Shown: one piece after another, positions 36,301 to 47,405 of the stretch
How positions within the stretch are numbered: the stretch's first letter is position 1
Layout of the letters: every line of letters starts with the position of its first letter
Assembly (NCBI GenBank): GCA_010015805.1
Contig: ML978122.1
Coordinates: forward strand, 778,453-842,452
Reading direction: 5' to 3'
Source: Rhizodiscina lignyota
Taxonomy: Eukaryota; Ascomycota; Dothideomycetes; Aulographales; Rhizodiscinaceae
DNA length: 64,000 nt
Made by a program: the position numbers and the translations under genes
The notes under the pieces: model-generated
Database searches by the model: none
What the model saw: only the letters and a program-made list of their open reading frames with translations
What the model was told of the DNA's origin: nothing

Positions 36301-36681
36301 CTTCCTGGATCTGGTGGACGCGGTCCAGTCGGTGCCGGCAAGGGCAAAGCCAACGGCGTGGCGAGCAGCGTCGCGGGCGAGAGTATCGCAGCGAGCGAGC
36401 TGACCGACATGACCACCAGCGCAGTCGATGGAAAGCCCAACGGTGTCGGACAAGGCGGCGTCAGCCTCGCTGGCCTGAGCCTGAACGATCTCAACAAGCC
36501 GCAAAGCCTCAGCCAGAGCGACCGTCTGAAGCGCTTCCTCGATGCCAATGGTCGCCCGATGGACCCGAATGCGCCCAGGGGCTTGGGACGAGGCGCTGGG
36601 TTCGTCGGTGGTGATGACGACGATGCCAGAAGCATTAGTACGGCGTTCGCAAGCCAGATTGGATTGGGTGGATACGATTGA
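33308..36681 (+). CDS. UPF1: Upf1/Nam7 superfamily 1 RNA helicase of nonsense-mediated decay
   Basis: Exons 33308-33579 and 33663-36681 give 1096 residues. An acidic N-terminus is followed by the Cys/His-rich CH domain that binds Upf2 ([50 protein letters not shown]). The helicase core has Walker A GPPGTGKT near residue 464, motif II DEST near 608, [15 protein letters not shown] and VALTRAK near 833. The long low-complexity tail (Gly/Ser/Asn-rich) extends beyond the core, as in filamentous fungi. Upf1 is the ATP-driven core of mRNA surveillance. The intron falls inside the CH domain between HACA and YCG, as expected from the family alignment. Confidence 0.97.
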
Positions 36682-37984
36682 TTTTTTGCATTTTGGCTAA
36701 TGACTTTTTTGCGATGATAGACCTGGCTGAAGCTTCTTCTCAAGACCGTCTAGATGCGTCTTGATGTTCCGCCGGGACTACGCAATGTACTCGCCAGCCA
36801 AAGCGTTCTTTCGCTCACGCCGGGGGATGGGGCCTTCCTTCAGCTGGGCATCGGCAGACAATTCTCGCTAGCGATGAGGGCGGGCGTGTGAGCGACATCT
36901 TGCAGCTCAACGGACACTCCGCCAGCCGTGCGTCGGCCAGCTGCCCGTCAATTAACTCGCCTGGTGTCTTATTCGGATGTGCCTAGCATCTGCGCGGCGC
37001 ATGCCTAGTATCTACTTGCGCAAGGAAATGCTCAGAGCTCCGGCTGAGTGGGTTCTGATTCTGATTCTGAAAATGCTAGAATGGTTTGCAGTTTGATAAT
37101 TGGTGGTTTTTTTATGTGCTCTTTTGGCGCATGCCGACGGTCTTTACTGTACTTTGCTGGAACTGAATACAATGGTCACTCGTTTACTTCGTTGAGCCCC
37201 CTCCATTTGATCCCGTGATACTGGTATCTGAATGCAATGTCTCCAACGTGCTCCTGTTCAACGAGCTTATACACAGATAGCAGGAGTTCATTCGAGACCC
37301 ACTTTACGTCGCCAGATACCGGAGAAACGGCGCCGGAATCCATTATTGAATGATTGCCTAACACTTTCCCTGATGCTCCGCGTGCTCCCATGCGTGGCCT
37401 ACCCAATGAGGTGTGATCCACGTGGTGTCGTTCAAGGGTCGGATCCAAGCCGACTTTCAAACGTCAGATTCGCAAATTCGAGACGCCTTAAATCAGCCCT
37501 ATGCAGAATGTAGAACGCTCTTGACGTGAAAATGTCCCACTTACGAAGATAGCTCGATAATAATCTTAACTACATAGAGACTGCAGGCTCGTTAAATGAG
37601 CCTTCTTTGCACTTGCCATTTGCGGACGCCACAGCTAAACGCCGGACGCCACAAATGCGAGACGATCCAGGGCGTTGAACGGGGAGAAACTTGCGCATTT
37701 CCCCCGCAGCTTGTGCAGCAGCAGAGAGAGAGGGCTTTAGGATTTTTTATGCGTGCTCAGAACTGACCGACGAATGCGCGTCTTGAGTGGCTTTTAGCAA
37801 ACAAGCGAGCCTATCGCAGGCACACCTGGACTGCGAAGGCTGGTGCAGTGTCAGGCCAGGCACAGCCTGCCGGTGACCTCAAATCCTTCTTTTTGGCTGA
37901 GCTGTCCACTCTCTCCACGTTTCGAATTCCACACTCCTTTACACTGCATCGCGCGCCGCCGTTGCGCGTCTCGTCCAGCGAAGT
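36682..37984. other. intergenic region
   Basis: About 1.3 kb. The only protein-like reading is on the minus strand at 37176-37390 (VSNELLLSVYKLVEQEHVGD); it has an internal ATG but no recognised family. The remainder shows nothing I can name. Confidence 0.35.
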
Positions 37985-39437
37985 ATGCGTACCAGCGTCT
38001 CCCTCCTCTCTGCGTTCGTGTGCTTCGAGACTGTCCGCGCGTTGCTGCTTTATGGCGCGGTCCAGTCCGGCCTCAAGATTTCTCCGACTGCTGTGACGTT
38101 CTGGTAACGTGCCTTCCACGATCCGTATAGCAACGACCATTCGCACTGACAATCTCCAGGGCCGAGTTCCTCAAGCTCTCCGTATCAACGCTGTTCCTGT
38201 GCCGCCAGATTCGAAAGGACGGCCGGAGCCTGACTTTCAAGGCGTTCTTTGAAGCCGCGCAGCTCGCGGACGCGGAGAATCCCAATGCATCAGCGTTCAA
38301 GCTCTACGCGTCTTATGCCCTACCAGCGGCGCTTTACTTTATCAACAACATTTTGTATCTCACAGGACTGCAAGTGACGAGCCCGTCGCTCCTGCATGTC
38401 ACCATCCTGGCAAAGCTCCCGCTAACCGCCATTCTGCACCACTACCTCATCAGGTCGCAGAAAAATGGCAAAGCTTGGATATCGCTGGGCGTTCTGTGTG
38501 TTGGATTACTGATTTTCCAAATCCCGCAATCTGTTAAGAACTGGATGTGGAGTTTCATCACAGCGGTGGGCGTAGTTTCCACCGACAAACCCAGAGAGAA
38601 TGGCCCTTCCAACGAAGTCCTGGGGCTGCTGATTGGCTCCACGATTGCAGTGATCTCGGCCTTCACGAGCACTTATACCGAAACCATTCTCAAACGCTCG
38701 ACAAATTTTTGGACCGCACAGGTTTGGCTATATCTGTACGGCTCCTTGTTCGCTTTCATCTCCGCGTTCTTCTGGGACGGCCGCGTCAAGCATGATAAGG
38801 ATGGCAACGAGAACGCAAGCAAGATCGCTTCGGCATCCATCACAATGCTTGTCAGCGCTGTAGCCTCCATCGTCACTGCTGCGACTGGACTGGTGGTTGC
38901 CAACATCCTCAAGAAGAAGGATAATCTAGTACGACTTGTCGGCGTTGCGGCGGCGATTGTTTCTATCGCGCTGTGGCAGGGTCTCCTCTTTGCAGATCTG
39001 CGGTCGAAGACTATCAATGTCTTTACGGTTCTTGGACTTGGGACTATTTCCATTGCGACATGGACGTATAATTATTACAAGGATCAACAGCCGGGGAACG
39101 GGGCTGCTTACACGCCGGTGGAGAATGGAATCAACCTCGACGGAGATGAAGATGAAGATAACAAACCGGACGCTGGAAATGCTTCTGGGACCGCGGATCA
39201 GGACAAGACTCCGTCATATCTGGTACCTACGTGGCCGCGGCTGATTGGCGCTACTGTGGTTGTGCTTCTCCTTACTGCTTTATCGGCAATGTTTCAGCCT
39301 TGTAAGTGAGCGCCTTTTTGTTCTCCCTCGTGGCATTTATCCCGTTCTTCGGGGGAAGACAGAAGCCGGGGTGCTGTCTCAAACTATCAATGCGCGCAGG
39401 AGGCTAACAATTATGTTCAGCGAGCTCAGAGAAATGA
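37985..39437 (+). CDS. nucleotide-sugar transporter-like membrane protein (DMT/SLC35A type)
   Basis: Exons 37985-38103, 38160-39301 and 39421-39437 encode 425 residues. About ten hydrophobic helices are visible. Family hallmarks include SAFKLYASYALPAALYFINN, then QVTSPSLLHVTILAKLPLTA, typical of the UDP-sugar/CMP-sialic acid transporter family of Golgi antiporters. An acidic Glu/Asp/Asn-rich loop precedes the last helix (ATVVVLLLTALSAMF). Substrate specificity is not readable. The final intron is supported by a GTAAGT donor and a CTAAC branch site 15 nt before the acceptor. Without it the protein would stop at 39309 (QPCK). An N-terminal extension upstream of 37985 is possible but has no ATG in frame nearby. 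Confidence 0.87.
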
Positions 39438-40931
39438 GGGGCGTCAGCTTTTAATCAAAATATTATGAGATGTTTGCATGCAACGACACGAATCGCAACA
39501 GCTCACATCGAAACAACACAATGGTGCCGCGGACCTCCGGCTATTATGATCTCTAGCGATTCCAGCACTCTTATGAGCCTGAAGTCGACGTAATAAGCGT
39601 TGCCATCGCCTCCGCACTGCCTATTGCTACATAATGTCACTCACATTGCAAGATCCAACGCCTTACGCCGTGAGTGGTGTTGTCTCATCAGTCCCTTCTT
39701 AAATCCGGCTGCAGCTTCGCCAGCACTACACATATGAGCCGGCATGTCACTGGCTTTGGGTCCGGCGGTCAGAAGTCAGTACGTCCGCATGAGCGAGGTA
39801 CTATGCGGAGAGAGCAATGATTGTGGATGTGGAGGAAGGGACCAAGAGGAAAGGCTAGATGTACTCGGAAAGAAGAGGAGTTCTTGATGCAACGACGTTC
39901 AGTTTGGGCGTTGTATGCATGGCTGAGTGAGCAGAGAAGGTTTACATGAGTGAGGCCAGGGAAGAAGAACCGGTTACATTTGCGGCACCTAGGACGGTTG
40001 GAGTGCTTTTCGGAGGTGCTGGGATAGTCACAGCTTGTTGATCGACTGGTCGCAGTGGGCCTGAGTGTTTGCACAGGAAATCTGCAGTTCTTGGTTAAGA
40101 GTGGAAATGGACACAACTAATAATCCAACCAGTTCCTTCAATCTATCGACAGGTCACGTAGCTGGACTTCAATACCAATAGTCTCGCACAATCTTCAGTG
40201 AAACATGCTCCGTACTTTCGTAAAGTTGAAAGAGGAACTTCCGTCACTCAAAGTGTTGCGCAGTGCGACGTTGGAGCCTTAAGCACAATTGGAACAATTA
40301 TGGCTGCATATGGAGTTTCATATTTCATATTTCCTCATCGACGAGGTAGCGGGAGGTAATGGGTATGTTCCAATCTTCGCATATTCATTCAGCTCTCTCT
40401 GAAAATTCAATACCCAGTTCCCGAACGTCCCATAGTAGAATTTCCCCTTCATCGCTGCCGCCAGCAATGCGGCCGAATATGCACCGGACGTAAAACCCTG
40501 CAGCATTCGTACCGGCTGGCCAGTAGCAACAGATGGCAAAGAAGAACTTAGAGGTTAATACATTTGGCTTTTCAGTTGGAATTTCAAACGATTTGAACGA
40601 GGTTTGATTAGGTTTGAATCGGTAGGTACATTAGTTCGACGTACACTCCCAAGCCTCGAGGTAAATCTGTTCTATGGCCCGTAAAAGCGTGATTCCTCCG
40701 AGCAATGGAAGATCGTCGGTGGACTCAAAAGGGACCAAAGTAATAGGAAGTGAAGGAGTGAAGTGTACTACACTAAGAGAGACACCCTCTACTGCATTCT
40801 ATCCTTCTGTAAAATGGTCAGTGGACGAGCGAATACCTTTTTGGGGTTGCGTCTACCTGAATTGCCGCATATCCGCTGAACCGAAGTCCTACGGAATTAG
40901 TTCTTTTCTGAGAAGAGTCAGATCGACCTGG
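39438..40931. other. intergenic region with one coding-like fragment
   Basis: About 1.5 kb. On the minus strand, 40318-40550 reads MLQGFTSGAYSAALLAAAMK followed by a plausible C-terminus and stop, yet nothing upstream extends it and I recognise no family. The rest looks non-coding. Confidence 0.35.
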
Positions 40932-41601
40932 TTAAGTAAAGTGTAAGGAGAACACACCCGAGCCAACAAGCTCACGCTTATCGGGATCTTCCCAGCCATC
41001 GTAGTCGCCATCCTGAATTTCCTCGAGCGAAGTTGCTCCCTTGATAGTTTCTGTATCAAAGGTAACGAGCTCACGCTTGTCAGGATCTTCCCAGCCATCG
41101 TAGTCGCCATCCTGAATCTCTTCAAGCGAGGTTGCTCCCTTGATAGCTTCAACATCAAAGCTCACAAGCTCACGCTTATCAGGATCTTCCCAGCCGTCAT
41201 AATCGCCGTCCTGGATTTCCTCGAGCGAAGTCGCTGCCTTGATGGTTTCGGTATCAAAGGTGACGAGCTCACGCTTGTCAGGATCCTCCCAACCGTCGTA
41301 ATCACCATCTTGAATTTCCTCAAGCGAAGTTGCTCCCTTGATAGTTTCAGTATCAAAAGTTACGAGCTCACGCTTATCAGGATCCTCCCAGCCGTCGTAG
41401 TCGCCATCCTGGATTTCCTCGAGTGAAGTTGCTCCCTTGATGGTTTCAGTGTCAAAGACTACGAGATCACGCTTCCCATCTGCCACACGTAAATCAGATA
41501 TATGCGATATAAGCTGCCCCGATAAATGAGATCTTACTTGCAAGCGGAGCCGCGATAATGGCAGTGATGCCAGCGAGAATGACAACAAGTGACGCCTTCA
41601 T
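40932..41601 (-). CDS. secreted Kex2-repeat precursor, probable dikaritin-type RiPP precursor
   Basis: Exons 41538-41601 and 40932-41479 encode 203 residues. Residues 1-21 form a classic signal peptide (MKASLVVILAGITAIIAAPLA). NGKR follows at 22-25, then five consecutive 33-residue units (26-190), each ending in KR, the Kex2 cleavage signal, and a 13-residue tail. Every unit ends with the same segment DYDGWEDPDKR; variation is confined to the spacer (for example KGATS/KAATS and TFDTET/SFDVEA). This architecture is that of UstA/PhomA-type precursors, whose repeated cores are excised and cyclised by UstYa proteins. The likely core lies in YDGWEDPD, by analogy only. A UstYa gene lies 1.2 kb away, divergent. 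A secreted repeat protein or Kex2-cleaved peptide without cyclisation is the alternative. Confidence 0.85.
40971..41465 (-). repeat. five tandem 99-bp units in the precursor gene
   Basis: CTCACGCTT (complement of the codons for Lys-Arg-Glu) recurs at 40971, 41070, 41169, 41268 and 41367, exactly 99 bp apart. A variant, ATCACGCTT, is at 41466. Units differ mostly at silent third positions, so the protein repeats are better conserved than the DNA. Confidence 0.95.
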
Positions 41602-41694
41602 TGTGGCTGGAGAGGATCAAGAGTAGCTCCGAGATGTGAAAAGCTGAGAAGTTGATAGGCGATGTGTTCATAGAAAGGAAGAAATGACTGTGGG

Positions 41695-41702
41695 CTTTAT
41701 AC
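41695..41702 (-). promoter_or_regulatory. TATA box of the precursor gene
   Basis: On the minus strand the sequence reads GTATAAAG, about 95 bp before the ATG at 41601. It is a good TATA element for a strongly expressed, regulated fungal gene. Confidence 0.55.
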
Positions 41703-41713
41703 CTCGAGGCAAA

Positions 41714-41783
41714 GAACTCACTCTGCTTCCAAAGGCATGAAAACACTCGCGGGAATGAACTCACTCTGCTTCCAAAGTCATGA
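41714..41783. repeat. 27-bp direct repeat upstream of the precursor TATA box
   Basis: A 27-bp sequence starting GAACTCACTCTGCTTCCAAA occurs at 41714-41740 and again at 41757-41783, with one mismatch. It lies immediately upstream of the TATA-like element and within 185 bp of the start codon. It may be a duplicated regulatory site or a simple local duplication. Confidence 0.85.
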
Positions 41784-42759
41784 TAGCTACTCAATTGAGG
41801 CATTGTTAATTTCGGCAAGTAAAAACTTACAATCTGCTTGTCTTAGTGCTTACTATGTTCCCATGAGAGTCTCAATATGTCCGTGACTACAAGTTCAAGG
41901 CAGTAATTGGAGAAGACGAAGCCGAGAGACTCTCGACAATACGGAACTGATGATGCCCTCGGTTGCAGACGCATGAGAGTATGCAGTCTGCCAGTCCTCT
42001 CCATTTCAGGAAAAAGGTTCAGAGCTTTACTTTTGAAACTCCTACCTCCAATTAGGTTATTAGATCTTGTCGATCAACGAAGTAACGGCTTGTGCGAGAG
42101 AGAAAAACCTCGAATCGGATGACGCCTATACAAACGTGACTGTCTATCACTGATCTATGCTAAAAGTTATCATTGGTTAGATTCCCTATGAACAAACCCG
42201 ATAAAGGGATTTTCCTGAAATGGGGAGGACTGCATAGTTGCATGCATCTGTAGAAATCATAAAATCCCAATGCATGTGAACAGTCTCCCTGCCTGACGGA
42301 CGATGTAGCTATGATCATATGATGCATGTATTGATCGTATTCGTCTTTGGTGTAGGTTTCGAGTTGTGCCATCTTCTCCAAAGCATCTTCTACTAACCCG
42401 CTTGTCCTTTGGATATTTTTCGGGTCCTTGAAACATTTTCGGGTCCAATTCAATCACCCTTCACGTCTTGAACAGGATATCGATCTGTTTGGTTACACGG
42501 CATGGGGTGAATGTCTCCCGAATCATGTTCCATATGCTGCATGTGCTGAAAGTTCTGAACATCTCCAGAATGCTGTGTTATCACGCTGCGTATAGTTGAG
42601 TAGAGTGTGATGATTGGGATACGATACCAATTTGGAATATACCTGGTCGGGACTGCCAGGGGTAACCGAACACATGTTCGAGGAGCATATGAAGTAAAAG
42701 GCCATCGGCTGTCCTTCATCGCCAAAAAAAACATCCCACCTTGCTGTTTCAATTGCAGT
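41784..42759. other. spacer between precursor and UstYa genes, with coding-like fragment
   Basis: The divergent spacer is mostly non-coding. The minus strand at 42300-42600 contains protein-like pieces (EHDSGDIHPMPCNQTDRYPV, then GLVEDALEKMAQLETYTKDE) that could be joined through a 41-nt GTGAAG...CAAG intron. No start or recognised domain is seen. It may be the end of a decayed gene. Confidence 0.4.
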
Positions 42760-43719
42760 ATGGCGAAGAACTATTCTGATGTCCTTTTCAATTCAAGCGA
42801 AGACGAAAAGCCACTCCTTGAGGAGGAACAAGTCATCAAGAGATATACGTCGAGAGCGACATCATGGAATTGTTTATTGGCAGCAGCGTGCGGATATATG
42901 CTTGGTGTCGGAAGTAGTTTGCTGTTCAAGGAACGATTCATCTGCACAGATCCATCTCTTGCATTGTGGTGTAAGTGTTGACGGTGCTCGGTGCAGCTTG
43001 GTTATCTAACATAATATGAAAGCTCCTGCAAATGGAGCCGTGAAATGGAAAACCGTCACGTCAGATCGATATTTCTTCACCCGCAGCCCATATATGGGTA
43101 CGGATATTGAGCGGCTTGATGCGATGTGGGCGGACCTGTACGATTGTGAGTTGCCTGTTTGAGAATTTGGTTGGCAACAGTTGGCTCACTGACTGTAGAT
43201 GGAACTTCGGCCATCTCTCCCGCAGAGAATTCAAAGCTCTTGAATTCAACACTTCCATCACCAAAGGACAATAATACATACGTTGTGGAACTACAGGTGT
43301 TTCACGATCTTCATTGTTTGAATATGATTCGTAAGACGGCGTACCCTGACCAGTACCCTGAAATGTGGGAGTACTATGAGAACGGCACTGTGAACCACAA
43401 CTCTCTGCCGTCGTTCCATCTGGGTAAGTTGTGTCGATGACTCGCAGTGCAAAGGATTTGCTGATGAAACGCAGATCATTGCATTGATAGTCTTCGTCAA
43501 GGGCTCATGTGTACGGCGGACGTCACGCCGGTCGTCTTTCATCACAATGCTGATGACCCGTACCATATATTCCCACAGATTTGGTCGACGCGGACCTGCC
43601 GGGATTTCGATAGGATCAAGGAGTGGGCCATTGATAGGCAGATTGAAAGGTGGAAGCTCGATTTGGATGTGAATACTAAGATCGTACCTGCGGAAGATCT
43701 CAGTGAAACGTTTGGATAG
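42760..43719 (+). CDS. UstYa-family (DUF3328) oxidase-like protein
   Basis: Exons 42760-42970, 43023-43145, 43199-43423 and 43475-43719 encode 267 residues, a normal UstYa length. A single N-terminal membrane anchor (CLLAAACGYMLGVGSSLLF, about 47-65) follows a short charged cytosolic head. The two family signatures are present: HDLHC at about 147-151 and DHCIDSLRQ...C at about 187-199, the latter split by an intron. In ustiloxin, phomopsin and asperipin pathways UstYa-family proteins oxidatively cyclise the Kex2-released core peptides. All four exons keep phase with consensus donors. The nearby repeat precursor makes a role in modifying it the natural reading; related DUF3328 proteins also occur in non-RiPP clusters. 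Confidence 0.93.
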
Positions 43720-44424
43720 AAGAACCACAGTGGAAGACGTTTTGCTTGCGCCTGAGTCTAAAGTTGAAGTATTATAGAACATGCTAAAACTGCTCTCGTG
43801 GTTAGCACTGCTAAGTAGTTACGTGGAGTGCATTACGTTGCGCGAAGACGCACTTCTGGATGTATTCACAGCGAGGCGAAGATGAGCGCATGCGTATTGA
43901 CTGAGTTTGGGCAAATCGGTCGTTGATTTAAGCTATATGGATCTTGATCGCATGGTGCTGTGCGTGTGTCCCGGGAGCAAACAAGTACGGCGATGGTCGA
44001 TTACTACTTCAATCCTGATGGATTCGGAAGGCTTCTGGGTACTTGGAGCTATTTTCGAGGGAATATCGCCAGGCGGTACAAATAGTAATGGCGAAAGAAT
44101 GCGCGGCCATTGGTAGGACTAGCCGTCATCGAAACGGGGATGGGTTTGGTTAGAGTGACAATGCAAAGATTATCTTGAGACATCAGAATTCGCACATTGC
44201 GGTTAGCACAAGCTAGTGACAATTTAATAAGAAATACATTGCATGCATTCATTTTACAGCTGTAAAAACTGAGGTAGATGTTAATATAAGGTCTAACATG
44301 GGAGGTTGGCCCGATACTTAGCGAAATCGAGAGTGTAAGGCCACAATCGATCTTAATGACTCCTATGTGAACGAGACAGTCGTTGGAGCCTCACAACTGA
44401 GATTGGTTGCGCAAATAGGAATTT
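43720..44424. other. intergenic region with a terminal coding fragment
   Basis: About 700 bp. Plus-strand 43950-44071 reads AMVDYYFNPDGFGRLLGTWS, then YFRGNIARRYK and a stop. It looks like the C-terminal end of a protein but has a stop just upstream and no credible upstream exon. Probably a relic; family unknown. Confidence 0.35.
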
Positions 44425-45203
44425 TCAAGATATTGACAATCGTTCCAAATCTATGGCGGAGAAGGACCAAAAGTCGCTCGACTTGGCGATGAGGTCGGCC
44501 ACTCTCTCTAGGCCATGTTGATCATCTTCATCAAAGCCATTCAATTCGGCGCAATCAATGTCAATGATAGCTTTGATCTGCGATGCGGTTAGCATATTGA
44601 CTGGGCATGAGGTGCTCGGGGGAGCGCCAGACCTTCCCATCCTGCACTATCGGCACAACAATCTCGCTCTTGCTCGCCGAATCACATGCGATATGTCCAG
44701 GGAACTTCTCAACGTCCTCAACAAGTTGTGTCTTTAAGCTTGCAGCTGCGGCTCCGCAGACACCCTTGCCGAACGCGATAGTCTGGCATGCGACATGGCC
44801 CTGGAACGGGCCTAATATCAACTGCTTCGCGTTTTTGGGGTCGACGACGTAGAAGCCACACCAATTAACTGCGGACGACGGCGGAGGAAGGGAGAGCAGG
44901 CCATGATTCAGGAGTGCGGACGCGTTCGAGAGATTACTGGCTTACAGGCGTTAGAGATCGATGGGCTGATACTTTTTTCGGATGAATGGATCGCGGAGTA
45001 GTTCCGTTGACATGCGAAGGATCGTGGCTCACCAAACCTTGAGGGATTGCCGTTAGCTTCAAAAAGTACGAGGAAGATAGGGGCTGTCTCACCCAGTTTC
45101 TTTGGTCTTCGAAGAGAGCTTCTGCTTGCTCTATGACTTGATCGTACACTTCCTTTTTGGACAGTCCGGAGCGGAAAGTGGAGGACTCAGCGTGTACCTG
45201 CAT
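44425..45203 (-). CDS. free methionine-R-sulfoxide reductase (GAF domain)
   Basis: Exons 45093-45203, 45033-45037 (five bases), 44633-44936 and 44425-44577 give 190 residues. The protein matches yeast fRMsr (YKL069W) throughout, as I recall that sequence: NWVCNLSNAS, VNWCGFYVVDP, LILGPFQGHVACQ, FGKGVCGAA, GHIACDS, SEIVVPIV, IIDIDCAEL. The three catalytic-loop cysteines are C89, C99 and C123, with the same spacing (10 and 24) as in the yeast enzyme. It reduces free Met-(R)-sulfoxide using thioredoxin. The tiny GTTTG exon is required to read NW-VC-NLSNAS and is flanked by two introns with GTGAG donors and CTAAC branch sites. The C-terminus (SFSAIDLERLSIS) is a little longer than in yeast. Confidence 0.92.
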
Positions 45204-45614
45204 GCGTCAGGGTCCATTGCCGATCAATCATCCAGAGGAGAGGGGCAGAAATACCATTATTTCGGGTCTCTGCAAGAGGAATTCCTTTTTCGTGCTAAAA
45301 TGTAGATGAAATGGTCTCCGGTCAGAAGAAATCTGTTAATGTTACGCCGCTAGTCTGACCTTGTGCTTTGGAAATTCACACGCACAATGACGTGCTTCGG
45401 ACAGGGCTCCGAGCATGGTTCAAAAGTCATATGAAGGAGAGCAATTACACTCTCGGTCTCTTCGAGTTTTGCAATTATGCAGTTTTCGATTCATGTTCGT
45501 AATCATTATTGTCGCTATCTATGTAACCGCAAAGCAGTCTCCGTGGCTCTAAAGGGTACACAGTCTCCAGCAGTCTATAGCCTTTAGTAAGATCGTTGGC
45601 CAGGTTGAGGCCTT
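45204..45614. other. intergenic region
   Basis: 411 bp between the fRMsr start and the aldo-keto reductase stop. It should hold the fRMsr promoter; no further gene or clear motif was seen. Confidence 0.4.
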
Positions 45615-46807
<1,193 letters not shown>

Positions 46808-47405
46808 GGTGGAAGACTTTCGTACGATGTTAAGTTGGCTTGATAATCGGGCTATCGCACTTCGTGCAAACATAAAGCTTGGAGCGGAGGAAGAAGAGCA
46901 ACTGGGAGTTATGTCATCAAATCCTTGATCTACCGTGGCCGCAGAGATACGCTTCACAGAAGTTATGATCTAGCTTTGAAAGGCACGGCCTATGATTCGC
47001 GATACACGAGCGCTTAAATATCTCCAGCCGGATCGTGTCTCTCCGCAATTTGACCTTCGCGAATCTTACATGGAGATAGCCATGTTTATCACCGTGTCTT
47101 TCACTTTGGATAATTTGACGCTGAAACTTGTATCCAGGGACCGAGATCGGTGTAACATAAGCGCTCTCCTTACTCCAAGAGACCGGCTGGTGCATTTAAC
47201 ACCCTTTTATATCGCGCTAGGCTCCATTGAAACAGTGGGTATCGCTGACCTCGCCCGATGACCCTTGCTACGTGATAGCTGCGGCTGCATGCCAAGATCC
47301 TTTAACCACTACTTCGGCCAGGAGTCTGCAAAGGAACGTCACGCTCAAAATCCTCTCAGGCGACCAATCTCTCGACTGCGAGCCACCTCCCGCGACGCAT
47401 AGTAT
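46808..47405. promoter_or_regulatory. divergent spacer between aldo-keto reductase and DMT protein
   Basis: About 600 bp carrying both promoters. Open frames present here on either strand lack motifs. A TTTTATATC sequence near 47203 is a weak TATA candidate for the DMT gene. Confidence 0.35.

Noticed and set aside
46808-46957. 50-residue N-terminal extension of the aldo-keto reductase
   Set aside because: Aldo-keto reductases of this group begin at MPLVAQ..NR; the extension is Ser-rich without features and is probably 5' leader.
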